NCBI GenBank assembly: GCA_937978655.1
Contig: CALJUX010000044.1
Location: 1-45,261 of the forward strand
Direction of reading: 5' to 3'
Source: an uncultured Chromatiaceae bacterium
GTDB taxonomy: Bacteria > Pseudomonadota > Gammaproteobacteria > Enterobacterales > Alteromonadaceae
Length of the DNA stretch: 45,261 nt
Of this stretch, positions 25,222 to 33,550 are shown piece after piece. The notes under the pieces are model-generated. The model made no database searches. It was not told where the DNA came from and was given only the letters and a program-made list of their open reading frames with translations. The translations under genes and the position numbers were made by a program. Position 1 is the first letter of the stretch; every line of letters begins with the position of its first letter.

Positions 25222-26403
25222 TCAGGCTTGTTTAAACCTGCCAATCATTTGCTGTAATTGTTGGCTGGATTGTCCCAGCCCGGTCAGAGCAAGCGACAAT
25301 CGTTCAACACCAGCAGTGGCATTTTGTGCATGTGTCGCCAGTTCTGTGACATGCTTTGCGGCAGATTTTGTCATATCCAGCTGTTCTGATGTTGCCATGC
25401 TGATTTGATGATTACTGACAGTGATCTCTTTAACCGCGCTGCCAAGGGTTTGCATTGATTCAGATACTTTGGCCATTTGCATCAGGCTTTCAGCGCTGAA
25501 TGACTGACTGACAGCCATGAGCTGGCGAACAACGTCGGCTTGCGCCTGTAATTGACTAATGATGCCGCTAATTTCGGCTGTTGACTGTTGGGTCCGGCTA
25601 GCGAGTGTCCGGACTTCATCAGCAACGACTGCAAATCCGCGGCCAGCCTCACCTGCTCTGGCAGCTTCGATAGCCGCATTCAGGGCCAACAAGTTGGTTT
25701 GCTCAGCAATAGCTCTGATCACATCCAGTACCATTCCCACATTCTGGGTCTGACTCAGCAACGATTCCATAGCAGACGAGGCGTCTGTCACTTTCTCTGC
25801 CAAGTCCATATTTAACTGGTTGCTTATTAACAACATTTCCGAATTCTGCTGTGACACAGCTGCGATTTGTTCGGTTTTGCTGGCAGTCAACTCGGTAAAA
25901 CTAGCGACTTGCTGCAGGCCTTGCAGAATTTCCTCCAGCAAATGACTGGCATTAAAAGTCAGTTCCTGCTGCTGCAGAACCCGGTTCTGTGCTTGCCCGC
26001 TAACCTGTTGTAATGCATGGCTTTCGTTGGTCAGTGAGCTACTCATCTCGGACATTTGCCCTAACATCAGCCGGAGATTCTGGATCATCTGATTGACGCT
26101 TTGAATGATTTTGCCGAGCACATCATTGCTCTGCAGGTGGCATTCAAGGCTGAGATCATGATGACTGACTGCCTGAGCAACGTCGGCGATCTGCGCGACT
26201 TTACCGATCAGGACCACCCTGACCAGGTAAAAATTAAAGAAACCCATGGTCAGGCCAGCCAGCACACAGGAGACGACGAACCAGGGCAGCATCCCCTCTT
26301 TCCATTCCACAAACAGGCTGGCAAAAAACGGAAACACTAACCCCATCATGATGCCAAAACCTAAAAACGCCATGAATTGCTGTCTCAATACACTGTCTTT
26401 CAT
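25222..26403 (-). CDS. methyl-accepting chemotaxis protein
   Basis: 393-aa membrane chemoreceptor. Two membrane segments close together (about residues 10-31 and 37-62) leave almost no periplasmic domain, so it probably senses a cytoplasmic, membrane or redox cue. A HAMP-like stretch (VAQIADVAQAVSHHDLSLE) and the cytoplasmic signalling domain with the conserved hairpin AEQTNLLALNAAIEAARAGE follow. It lacks a C-terminal receptor-tether pentapeptide; the end is IGRFKQA. It is read alone on the minus strand. Confidence 0.9.
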   Translation of the reverse strand: MKDSVLRQQFMAFLGFGIMMGLVFPFFASLFVEWKEGMLPWFVVSCVLAGLTMGFFNFYLVRVVLIGKVAQIADVAQAVSHHDLSLECHLQSNDVLGKIIQSVNQMIQNLRLMLGQMSEMSSSLTNESHALQQVSGQAQNRVLQQQELTFNASHLLEEILQGLQQVASFTELTASKTEQIAAVSQQNSEMLLISNQLNMDLAEKVTDASSAMESLLSQTQNVGMVLDVIRAIAEQTNLLALNAAIEAARAGEAGRGFAVVADEVRTLASRTQQSTAEISGIISQLQAQADVVRQLMAVSQSFSAESLMQMAKVSESMQTLGSAVKEITVSNHQISMATSEQLDMTKSAAKHVTELATHAQNATAGVERLSLALTGLGQSSQQLQQMIGRFKQA

Positions 26404-26593
26404 TACCCACCTCCATGTTCTTTATGACCTGCCGATACCGGGAATAAACCCACCCTGGTTATCGCTTCAGTAAAATGACTTTGGCTGTATCCCGTGATTT
26501 ACTGGCATCACCCCTTGCTCTGGTTGTCTGCTTCAGTGTCTGGACTGTCTGCGGTGCATCAAACAGCACCTGCTGCAGTAACAGCTGAAGTTG

Positions 26594-26809
26594 CTAGCAC
26601 ACCAGTTGTGGATGCTGGTACTTGCTTTTGATCTCGCCGACTTGCATCAATAATCTTCGCAGCTTCCAGGCTGAACGCTCTGTTGAAGCACCAGCGATGC
26701 ATGTTTCATTCAGACGTTGCTGCAACAGATCTAATTGTTCAGGTGCCTCCTTTGCCAGTTGCAATAGCTGGTCAAACTCAGCAATTTGTGGGTAAAAATG
26801 CTCTGCCAT
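26594..26809 (-). CDS. small DUF3135-like protein
   Basis: 71 aa, mainly helical. The start FDQLLQLAKEAPEQLDLLQQRLNE and the end KYQHPQLVC resemble DUF3135 proteins, which open with FDEL-LA--DPE and close with a short segment ending in a cysteine. AGGGA lies about 9 nt before the ATG. It follows the methyltransferase gene after 25 bp on the same strand and is likely cotranscribed. Function unknown. Confidence 0.6.
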   Translation of the reverse strand: MAEHFYPQIAEFDQLLQLAKEAPEQLDLLQQRLNETCIAGASTERSAWKLRRLLMQVGEIKSKYQHPQLVC

Positions 26810-26834
26810 GATTCATTTTCCCTGATTTTTTGAT

Positions 26835-27440
26835 TCATATCTTGCGAGCGACGACCTGAACCACTGCCGCCATGCCGTTGTGTCCGGTTCCTTCGATAAC
26901 TTCGCGATTTAGCACTAAATGATGTTCACAAACCAATGGAGTTAGTTCCTGTTTTAGTAGTGTAGGGCAATACAACATTTCTGCATCTTTTGGCCCGCCC
27001 GAATTGAGCAGCAATTGCTCTTTGCGATAGAACTCGCCAATAAAGCAGCCATTGGCACGCAGTGCCTGCGGGATTTGGGCTAACACTTTTTGCCGCAACA
27101 ACGGCGGTAAATGCATAAAAATCGCGACAACAGCATCCCATTGCCCATGACCAAGGGGGTAAGCATCCAAATCTGCACAATGCCAGCAAACAGACACCTG
27201 ATGCGCTTGTGCCAGTGCTTTACCTTTTGAAATTGCAACAGGCGAAATATCCACAGCTGTCACGTCGAACCCCTGTTGTGCGAGATAGACGGCATTGCGG
27301 CCTTCTCCCTCAGCCAGGCAAAGAATTTTACCTCTGTGGGGTAAAACAGCGGTGCGACTTTTCAAGAAATCGTTGGCAACAGTTCCGTAGACATAGGTTC
27401 CATCTTGATAACGCTCATCCCAAAATTGTTGTACCGACAC
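26835..27440 (-). CDS. SAM-dependent methyltransferase
   Basis: 201-aa class I methyltransferase. FWDERYQDGTYVYG opens the domain, the SAM-binding motif is CLAEGEGRNAVYLAQQGFDVTAVDIS, and DLDAYPLGHGQWDAVVAIFMHLPP is the motif IV region. This is the TehB/thiopurine-methyltransferase type, associated with detoxification of tellurite, selenium or thiol compounds; the substrate here is not known. GTG 27440 is preferred because GGAGA lies 7 nt upstream; the frame opens at TTG 27473. The neighbouring sulfur and redox genes make a sulfur or metalloid substrate plausible. Confidence 0.8.
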   Translation of the reverse strand: MSVQQFWDERYQDGTYVYGTVANDFLKSRTAVLPHRGKILCLAEGEGRNAVYLAQQGFDVTAVDISPVAISKGKALAQAHQVSVCWHCADLDAYPLGHGQWDAVVAIFMHLPPLLRQKVLAQIPQALRANGCFIGEFYRKEQLLLNSGGPKDAEMLYCPTLLKQELTPLVCEHHLVLNREVIEGTGHNGMAAVVQVVARKI

Positions 27441-27509
27441 TGATTTCTCTCCAATCCAGCTAACTAACTTCAAAACTGATATGGCCTTTACCGACTACTA
27501 AATCCTTGC

Positions 27510-27597
27510 ATATTCTTTTTTGGAATATAGTTATAACCAACCATTGCAATGGTAGGCGCTGCTCAGCTAATATTCAATTTATTTTAGATAATTCTAA
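27510..27597. promoter_or_regulatory. two palindromes between methyltransferase and HiPIP genes
   Basis: ATATTC-N7-GAATAT at 27510-27528 and a perfect TTAGATAATTCTAA at 27584-27597 lie in the divergent intergenic space. The second is the regional motif. It could serve either gene (143 bp from the methyltransferase start, 180 bp from the HiPIP start). The remaining 27598-27777 shows no gene. Confidence 0.55.
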
Positions 27598-27777
27598 TAA
27601 ATAAAGTTTGTGTGTCAGTGAGCCAATACTGTTGTTTGCGACCACTGAACGCATTTTGTTGTTTTCTCGAAGCCTTCACTTTGTGCGCGTTGATTGAGAG
27701 GCGCTCACGAATGGAATATTGCATCGAGCACAAAACAAGGGCTCTATATCTTTCTATTTAACACCTAGGAGTATTTT

Positions 27778-28065
27778 ATGTCACAACTTAACCGACGTTC
27801 TTTTTTGAAATTGTCTTCTGCCACTTTGATTGGTATCACCGCTGGGACATACAGCATCCAATCTTTTGCGGCAGAACGGCTTGCGACAAATGACTCACTG
27901 GCCGCCGCGATGCGATATGTCACGCAATCGGCAACAGAAGGGCAAACTTGCAATAACTGCATGCATTACGGTGCAGCGGCCAAAGACGAAGGGAGCTGCG
28001 TTATTTTTGGCGGAAAATTAGTCGCTAAAAACGGCTGGTGCAGTGCTTGGGTTAAAAAGGCATAA
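27778..28065 (+). CDS. high-potential iron-sulfur protein (HiPIP)
   Basis: 95-aa periplasmic electron carrier with one 4Fe-4S cluster. The Tat signal (NRRSFLKLSSATLIGITAG) fits export of a folded cofactor protein. The four cluster cysteines are Cys58, Cys61, Cys74 and Cys88, with the family surroundings CNNCMHYG, GSCVIFGGK and NGWCSAWV. HiPIPs carry electrons to oxidases or reductases in purple bacteria and relatives. CTAGGAG lies upstream of the ATG. It stands ahead of a three-gene set encoding DUF2798, MerC-like and chemoreceptor proteins, 101 bp away. Confidence 0.93.
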   Translation: MSQLNRRSFLKLSSATLIGITAGTYSIQSFAAERLATNDSLAAAMRYVTQSATEGQTCNNCMHYGAAAKDEGSCVIFGGKLVAKNGWCSAWVKKA

Positions 28066-28166
28066 GAAGCAGCTGATCTAAAGCGAACCTTGTTTTAAGG
28101 CGCTTTGGATCGGGTTTTATCAGCTTACTTTTGAATGCATTAGGTGCCACAATCACCGGAGGTCGT

Positions 28167-28406
28167 ATGAGACTCAAAGAGAATGCCGCTGAAATCATTA
28201 TGCCATTCTTACTATCGGTGCTGATGACGCTGATTATCTCTCTGATTACATCCATTTTTAGTCTTGGTGCGGCAGGGTTTTCAGCAGACAAATGGCTCTC
28301 AGCCTGGGGGATCTCCTGGCTGATCGCATTTCCGACCCTTTTAATCGTTTTACCGCTGGTACGTAAACTGACCAAGTCCATCATCGGCTGGGTTAACCGA
28401 TGGTAG
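28167..28406 (+). CDS. DUF2798 family membrane protein
   Basis: 79 aa with two membrane helices (about 9-33 and 47-66) and a basic C-terminus. KENAAEIIMPFLLSVLMTLIISLITSI and the WLISWLIAFP-like second helix (here WGISWLIAFPTLLIVLPLVRKL) are typical of DUF2798. ATG 28167 is chosen for GGAGG 5 nt upstream; the frame opens at 28131. Its end overlaps the next gene by 7 nt. Function unknown. Confidence 0.8.
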   Translation: MRLKENAAEIIMPFLLSVLMTLIISLITSIFSLGAAGFSADKWLSAWGISWLIAFPTLLIVLPLVRKLTKSIIGWVNRW

Positions 28407-28783
28407 AGAGTACTATTGTTAATAAAGACAAAGCTGCGATTTGCTTGTCTGTTTTTTGCGCGATACATTGTTTGTTGACACCGTTTGCAGTTTTAGGTGC
28501 CGGAATCGGTGTTATCAGTTGGTTGGCAGACGCGGAGTGGCTGCATTATCTCCTGTTTGCGCCTATGGTGTTGTTAATGCTACTCAGTTTGCCTGCTGGC
28601 TATCAAAACCATGGCCGTATTGGACCGATTATTTTTGCAGTATGTGGCATTGGACTTTTCGTTTTTGGGTTATTCAATCACACATGGTCCGGCACGCTGT
28701 TATCGGTTTTTGGCAGTGTTCTGTTAATTTTTGCACATTGGCAGAATCTGCGCTTCAATCAAACGATGACTCCAATCCCCTAA
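28400..28783 (+). CDS. MerC-like membrane protein
   Basis: 127 aa with about four membrane helices. The first helix carries CLSVFCAIHCLLTP with cysteines 15, 20 and 24, matching the MerC/MerF-like mercury-uptake family, where a cysteine pair in the first helix handles Hg(II). No other mer gene is nearby, so mercury transport is only a family-based guess; in redox neighbourhoods such proteins may handle other thiophilic ions. The start overlaps the DUF2798 gene, and the chemoreceptor gene follows after 13 bp. Confidence 0.75.
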   Translation: MVESTIVNKDKAAICLSVFCAIHCLLTPFAVLGAGIGVISWLADAEWLHYLLFAPMVLLMLLSLPAGYQNHGRIGPIIFAVCGIGLFVFGLFNHTWSGTLLSVFGSVLLIFAHWQNLRFNQTMTPIP

Positions 28784-28796
28784 GCACAGGATTTTT

Positions 28797-29876
28797 ATGT
28801 GGTTTCAATCTAAAAAGCAATCAGACAATCTGCAGCATGAAGCGCAGCAACAACAAATGCAGACTTTATCCTCAGCTTTAGCCGCCAAAGAGACTGAAAT
28901 GGATGAGCTAAGGGCCCAGCTGCTAGGACTGAGAACTCAATATGAGCAATCACAGGAACTCATCGCTTCATTAGCAACTTTCTCCGTTTCACTGAGCGAC
29001 TCACAACAGTCGCTGGCCGGATTGTCCCAAAATTTGTTGCATGACGAGCAAGTTGCGGCGAATACCCAACTACTGGCAAACGAGACAAACCAAGCAACAA
29101 AAACAATTTCAGGAAACTTAGGCACTCTCGCATCTCAGGCGAAACTTGCCGCTGATAATATTTCTGAGCTGGACATCAGAGCACAAGAAGTTGGTGGGAT
29201 AGTCCAGATCATCCGGGAGATTGCTGATCAAACTAACTTATTGGCATTAAATGCAGCGATTGAGGCCGCTCGTGCTGGTGAGCATGGGCGAGGTTTTGCT
29301 GTGGTTGCAGATGAAGTGCGGAATCTATCGAAACGCACCGCAGGTGCGACTGCGGACATCACCAAATTGGTCAGTTTTATCCGTCAGGAAAGCGAACAAA
29401 GCCGGCAACAAATGGCTGAATTGGCTGATGTCGCTGCACAATTCAGTGCACAAGGGCAGCAAACATCCGCGACCATGGCCAAGCTTGAAGAGCAATCCCG
29501 TCAGATTGAGCAAAGTGTCGGCAATGCGGCATTAAAAGGCTTTTGTGAACTGGCTAAAATTGACCACCTAAGTTTCAAACTGGGTATCTATCAGGTCGTT
29601 TTCGGCTTAACTGCTCCGGGTCAGGAACATCAGACCGACCATAGGCACTGCCGACTTGGTCAGTGGTACTACCAAGGTGAAGGCCAGCAAAGGTACGCAT
29701 CGCTACCCGGTTTTCGCGAATTGGAACGACCGCACCATCAGATGCATGAATCTGCGCATCAGGCGCTTCGAGCTTTTGCCGATAGAGATTTTACATCAGT
29801 TGTCGCAGCGATTTCTGCCATGGAAACTGCCAGTTCGCAGGTGATCCGGCAACTCGAAATGCTGAGCCGCAGCTGA
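28797..29876 (+). CDS. soluble chemoreceptor with CZB zinc-binding domain
   Basis: 359 aa without membrane segments. An N-terminal coiled coil (about 15-75) leads into the signalling domain with EIADQTNLLALNAAIEAARAGEHGRGF. The C-terminal 110 residues form a chemoreceptor zinc-binding (CZB) domain: KIDHLSFK, DHRHCRLGQWYY and HHQMHESAHQAL provide the conserved His and Cys ligands. CZB receptors respond to zinc and, in some species, to hypochlorous acid through the zinc-bound cysteine. AGGA precedes ATG 28797. It is the last gene of the DUF2798-MerC operon and runs toward a shared terminator. Confidence 0.9.
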   Translation: MWFQSKKQSDNLQHEAQQQQMQTLSSALAAKETEMDELRAQLLGLRTQYEQSQELIASLATFSVSLSDSQQSLAGLSQNLLHDEQVAANTQLLANETNQATKTISGNLGTLASQAKLAADNISELDIRAQEVGGIVQIIREIADQTNLLALNAAIEAARAGEHGRGFAVVADEVRNLSKRTAGATADITKLVSFIRQESEQSRQQMAELADVAAQFSAQGQQTSATMAKLEEQSRQIEQSVGNAALKGFCELAKIDHLSFKLGIYQVVFGLTAPGQEHQTDHRHCRLGQWYYQGEGQQRYASLPGFRELERPHHQMHESAHQALRAFADRDFTSVVAAISAMETASSQVIRQLEMLSRS

Positions 29877-29922
29877 AGCTGTGGTTAAGTTTAGTTACGA
29901 AGTGCAGCGCAATAAAGCGGAC

Positions 29923-29964
29923 AAAAAACTGCTGTCATCCCGAGTACAGGACCAGCAGTTTTTT
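29923..29964. terminator. bidirectional Rho-independent terminator
   Basis: AAAAAACTGCTG (29923-29934) pairs with CAGCAGTTTTTT (29953-29964), 12 bp, around an 18-nt loop. A/T runs on both sides make it usable for the plus-strand chemoreceptor gene and the converging minus-strand DUF302 gene. Confidence 0.85.
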
Positions 29965-29981
29965 GGAGGCAGCGTTGTCAA

Positions 29982-30452
29982 TTAGCTGGCTGGTTCCTCA
30001 TCTAAAAATCGTAAAATTCTGTGCTGCTCAGAATCAACCTGAGTCATCACCTCATCAACGACTCCACCCATAAAGTTACCCATTTGCCCTGCATTGATAC
30101 TCGACACGTATGTTTTACCATCGGCTTTGGTATATACCGCAATTGAACAGGGCATAAATACAGCTGCGTAACGGCTGTCCTCATCATTTAGAATGGTTGC
30201 TGCGTGTTTGGCGTTGCACAGTTCAAGGATCCGCACCTGTGCAACCAATGGCTCGCCACCATTTTTTGCAACATTGTCATTCATATTGATCACTTTGGGT
30301 GTAACCCAGCCAGCTTCCTGCGCATTTTTTTGAATCGTAGCAATGGTTCCATTCAAGTCGAACGGACTTAGGCGCTCACTGACCATCATTTTTTTTGGTG
30401 AACAAGCACTCAGAAATATAAGTAACGTCATTAACATTAGTTGTCTGTACAT
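29982..30452 (-). CDS. DUF302 family lipoprotein
   Basis: 156 aa from ATG 30452 (GAGGA 6 nt upstream). The leader ends in the lipobox LSAC, so it should be a lipoprotein. The body has the DUF302 pattern (FDLNGTIATIQKNAQEAGW, VAQVRILELCNAKHAATILNDEDSRYAAVFMPCSIAVYTKADGKTYVSSINAG). DUF302 proteins are common beside sulfur-oxidation and cytochrome genes, but their activity is unknown. A perfect 16-bp palindrome of the regional motif lies 16 bp upstream of the start. Confidence 0.85.
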   Translation of the reverse strand: MYRQLMLMTLLIFLSACSPKKMMVSERLSPFDLNGTIATIQKNAQEAGWVTPKVINMNDNVAKNGGEPLVAQVRILELCNAKHAATILNDEDSRYAAVFMPCSIAVYTKADGKTYVSSINAGQMGNFMGGVVDEVMTQVDSEQHRILRFLDEEPAS

Positions 30453-30467
30453 CGTCATTCCTCATTA

Positions 30468-30483
30468 ATTAGATTGATCTAAT
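30468..30483. promoter_or_regulatory. perfect palindrome in front of the DUF302 gene
   Basis: ATTAGATTGATCTAAT, a 16-bp perfect inverted repeat matching TTAGA-N4-TCTAA exactly, immediately upstream of the Shine-Dalgarno site of the DUF302 gene. Confidence 0.65.
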
Positions 30484-30569
30484 ATATATGACTCAATCTG
30501 CCATGTAGATGCGGCATAATGCCGCATCGGGTTTTGGTAGAATTGAATTAAACCGATAAACAGATGCTT

Positions 30570-30602
30570 GACGCCAGTTGCAGGCTTGAGGCAACTGGCG
30601 TC
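30570..30602 (-). terminator. 12-bp hairpin downstream of cydX
   Basis: GACGCCAGTTGC (30570-30581) pairs perfectly with 30591-30602 around a 9-nt loop, starting 13 bp past the cydX stop. There is no U tract, so it may protect the 3' end of the transcript or act with Rho rather than being a classic terminator. Confidence 0.6.
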
Positions 30603-30614
30603 TGAGAGTCCGTG

Positions 30615-30728
30615 CTATTGCTCTGAGTCCTGTTCTTCAGCATATCCGTTCAGTTCAAGCCACATCGCATTGATGATGCCAAATGAACAAGCTAACAACA
30701 CTCCCAATATCCAGGCGAAGTACCACAT
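30615..30728 (-). CDS. cydX: CydX small subunit of cytochrome bd oxidase
   Basis: 37-aa single-helix protein beginning MWYFAWILGVLLACSFGIIN and continuing AMWLEL, the CydX/YbgT signature with WYFAWILG and the conserved acidic residue after AMWLE. CydX is needed for stability and haem retention of the bd oxidase in E. coli. AAGGAAA lies 5 nt before the ATG, and the gene starts 9 bp after cydB ends. Short genes of this size are often left out of annotations. Confidence 0.93.
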   Translation of the reverse strand: MWYFAWILGVLLACSFGIINAMWLELNGYAEEQDSEQ

Positions 30729-30737
30729 AGGATTTCC

Positions 30738-31874
30738 TTAATAAAGTGTATGAGGGTTATCTCGAATATCTTGCTCGGTGATTCGGCCAAACATCTTTAC
30801 GTAGGACCAAATGGTGTATCCGAGGACTATTGGTACGAAAATACAGGCGACCACAAACATGATTTTTAACGTCAGCTCACTGGATGTGGCATCCCAAATT
30901 GTCAGACTGTGTGCCGGGTGGCTGCTCGATGGCATGATAAACGGGAACATCGCAAAACCACAGGTCAGGATCACGCCAGCTTGTCCAAGAGAGCTGCTGA
31001 TAAAAGCATAAGCGCCTTTACCGGCACGGCTGAAAAGCCCGGTCAGTAAAAAAGCCACAACCCCCAAAATTGGGGCAGCCCACAGGATTGGCATCGCGAT
31101 AAAATTCGCAAGCCAGGCACCTGATTGCTGCTGGGCGGTCTTGTTCATCACGTTATTAATTGCATTCGTATCAATCTCGCTGGTTACCACGTAACCGGCA
31201 ATGGTGGAGTGCAACCAAATGCCGCAGATCACAAAGAGGAGCGCTGCAACAAAACCTGTAATGGTGCCAATACGCTGACTCCGTTGTAGGATTTGAGCAT
31301 TGGTTTTCATTTGTAAATATGCAGCACCTTGCGCGACAAACATCGTCAAACTCAGCACGCCGACTAATAGTGCAAAAGGATTGAGCAGTGCAAGGAAAGT
31401 CCCAGTGTATTTAAAGCGAAAAATGTCATCGTAATGAAATGGCACCCCTTGCAACAAATTACCAAAGGCAACACCAAAAATGATGGGTGGCACTACAGAG
31501 CCAACAGTAATCGCCCAATCCCAATTACGGCGCCAGCTGGCGTTTTCCAGCTTTGAACGGTAGTCAAAACCGATAGGTCGAAAAAACAATGCCGCGAGGG
31601 TTAGAATCATTGCCAGGTAAAATCCGCTAAATGAGGCAGCATAAACCGGCGGCCATGCTGCGAAAATGGCCCCACCTGCGGTTACCAGCCATACCTGATT
31701 ACCATCCCAATGCGGAGCGATGGCATTAATCATGACCCGTCGTTCATCATCAGTTTTGCCGACGACTTTGAGCAAGGCGCCAACGCCCATATCAAACCCA
31801 TCTGTCACTGCAAAACCAATTAAAAGAATGCCAACCAGCAGCCACCAGATAAATCGCAGAAATTCATAGTCCAT
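30738..31874 (-). CDS. cydB: cytochrome bd ubiquinol oxidase subunit II
   Basis: 378-aa inner-membrane subunit from ATG 31874 (GAGGTG 7 nt upstream). Typical start MDYEFLRFIWWLLVGILLIGFAVTDGFDMGVGAL, then DDERRVMINAIAPHWDGNQVWLVTAGGAIFAAWP, and the final helix region FVPIVLGYTIWSYVKMFGR. With CydA and CydX it forms a quinol oxidase with high oxygen affinity; E. coli bd oxidase is resistant to sulfide and nitric oxide. It follows cydA after 10 bp. Confidence 0.97.
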   Translation of the reverse strand: MDYEFLRFIWWLLVGILLIGFAVTDGFDMGVGALLKVVGKTDDERRVMINAIAPHWDGNQVWLVTAGGAIFAAWPPVYAASFSGFYLAMILTLAALFFRPIGFDYRSKLENASWRRNWDWAITVGSVVPPIIFGVAFGNLLQGVPFHYDDIFRFKYTGTFLALLNPFALLVGVLSLTMFVAQGAAYLQMKTNAQILQRSQRIGTITGFVAALLFVICGIWLHSTIAGYVVTSEIDTNAINNVMNKTAQQQSGAWLANFIAMPILWAAPILGVVAFLLTGLFSRAGKGAYAFISSSLGQAGVILTCGFAMFPFIMPSSSHPAHSLTIWDATSSELTLKIMFVVACIFVPIVLGYTIWSYVKMFGRITEQDIRDNPHTLY

Positions 31875-31884
31875 GGTAAGCACC

Positions 31885-33432
31885 TCAAAGTTTTCCGGTT
31901 TCTAAATCGTATTTACCTGTGTGTAAACTCGAAGGCCCTTTTCGTGCAAAGTGTTGCATGAGCCAGACTTCGATAACCAGGAAAATGGTATAAAGCACGG
32001 TGATCAGGGCTAAACTCGTCCAAATCTCAGTTGTTGTGAGTCCGGATGCTGCCAGATGCGTTGGCAGTACTTCACCAACTGCCCAAGGCTGACGGCCATA
32101 TTCTGCAACAAACCATCCGGCTTCACAGGCGATCCAGGGCAGAGGAAGGCTGAACACTGCCATTTTTAACAACCAACGAGGTTTTTGTTGCAGGCGTTTG
32201 GCGCTGTACCAAAATGACAGGGCAAATACCAGCAGCATCAGGAAGCCACTGGCAACCATGATGCGGAAGCTCCAAAATAGTGGTGCCACTTGTGGGATGC
32301 TGGCATCCACCGCTTGCTGGATTTGTTCTGGTGTCGCCTTTGCCGGATCCTCTGTATAAGCCGTCAGCAATAGGCCATAACCGAGGTCCTTTTTAACCTT
32401 TTCGAAGGCTTGCACTGTTGCCGGACTGGTATCCCCGCCGCGTAGCAACTGCAGCAACCGATATGCCTCCATGCCACTGATGATTCGCTCTTTATGGACT
32501 TGTTTTAAATCCTTCAGCCCCATCACTTGTTCATCAAGCGAGCGTGTCGCAACTAATCCAAGTGCATATGGGATTTTAACTGCATAATCAGTGGTTTGGG
32601 TCTCACTGTTTGGCAGTCCGAATAATGTGAAAGATGCTGGAGCGGGATGGGTATTCCATTCTGCTTCGATAGCTGCGAGTTTTACTTTTTGTACATCACC
32701 CAGTTCATAACCAGATTCATCCCCTAACACGATAACCGAAAGTGATGCAGCCAAACCGAATGCAGATGCAATAGCAAAGCTTCTTCTGGCAAATGCTAAA
32801 TCACGGCCTTTCAGCATATACCAGGCCGAGATGGCTAAGACAAACATGGCGCCTGTTACATAGCCTGCTGACACCGTATGGACAAATTTCACTTGCGCCA
32901 CAGGATTGAACATCACCTCTGTGAAGCTGGTCATTTCCATGCGCATCGTTGTGAAATTAAACTCTGCTCCGACGGGATTCTGCATCCAGCCGTTTGCAAT
33001 CAAAATCCATAAAGCGGAGAAATTTGAACCCAATGCGACAAGCCAGGTCACAACTAAATGCTGAACTTTACTCAAACGATCCCAGCCGAAGAAAAACAAA
33101 CCCACCAGCGTCGATTCGAGGAAAAATGCCATTAACCCTTCAATCGCAAGCGGGGCACCAAAAATATCCCCGACGTAATGTGAGTAATAAGACCAGTTGG
33201 TCCCAAACTGGAATTCCATGGTCAGCCCGGTGGTAACCCCCAGAGCAAAGTTGATCCCAAATAGTTTGCCCCAGAAACGGGTCATATCCTTGTAAATTTC
33301 TTTACCGGTCATGACATACACAGACTCCATAATGGCAAGCAAAAATGCCATCCCTAAAGTCAATGGAACAAAAAGAAAGTGATACATTGCAGTGATAGCA
33401 AACTGCAATCTTGAGAGCTCGACAATATCCAT
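31885..33432 (-). CDS. cydA: cytochrome bd ubiquinol oxidase subunit I
   Basis: 515-aa subunit carrying haems b558, b595 and d. The start LSRLQFAITAMYHFLFVPLTLG includes the haem ligand histidine 18. GTNWSYYSHYVGDIFGAPLAIEG and FFLESTLVGLFFFGWDRLS are conserved. The quinol-loop region is of the long type, and WFVAEYGRQPWAVGEVLPT follows near the end. AGGGG lies 7 nt upstream of the start. A weak copy (two mismatches) of the regional palindrome sits at 33446-33459. It heads the cydABX operon, which stands among sulfide-detoxification genes. Confidence 0.97.
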   Translation of the reverse strand: MDIVELSRLQFAITAMYHFLFVPLTLGMAFLLAIMESVYVMTGKEIYKDMTRFWGKLFGINFALGVTTGLTMEFQFGTNWSYYSHYVGDIFGAPLAIEGLMAFFLESTLVGLFFFGWDRLSKVQHLVVTWLVALGSNFSALWILIANGWMQNPVGAEFNFTTMRMEMTSFTEVMFNPVAQVKFVHTVSAGYVTGAMFVLAISAWYMLKGRDLAFARRSFAIASAFGLAASLSVIVLGDESGYELGDVQKVKLAAIEAEWNTHPAPASFTLFGLPNSETQTTDYAVKIPYALGLVATRSLDEQVMGLKDLKQVHKERIISGMEAYRLLQLLRGGDTSPATVQAFEKVKKDLGYGLLLTAYTEDPAKATPEQIQQAVDASIPQVAPLFWSFRIMVASGFLMLLVFALSFWYSAKRLQQKPRWLLKMAVFSLPLPWIACEAGWFVAEYGRQPWAVGEVLPTHLAASGLTTTEIWTSLALITVLYTIFLVIEVWLMQHFARKGPSSLHTGKYDLETGKL

Positions 33433-33445
33433 ACCCGCCCCTTGT

Positions 33446-33459
33446 TTAGTAATTTCTTA
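33446..33459. promoter_or_regulatory. weak palindrome in front of cydA
   Basis: TTAGTAATTTCTTA, two mismatches from TTAGA-N4-TCTAA, 13 bp before the cydA start, the same distance as for other copies. Listed with low confidence because A/T-rich DNA gives such matches by chance. Confidence 0.35.
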
Positions 33460-33515
33460 TGTAATTTAGAGTATAAACATTATTAACTAAAAATTAATAT
33501 GCATTGAGATGACAA

Positions 33516-33537
33516 AATGCCGGCAATAGCCGGCATT
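33516..33537 (-). terminator. terminator of the prx-pdo-tauE-rhodanese operon
   Basis: AATGCCGGC (33516-33524) pairs with GCCGGCATT (33529-33537) around AATA. The minus-strand side continues TTTTGTC, a short U tract. It lies 14 bp past the rhodanese stop and upstream of the cydA promoter. Confidence 0.75.
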
Positions 33538-33550
33538 CCTTTGAGTACAG

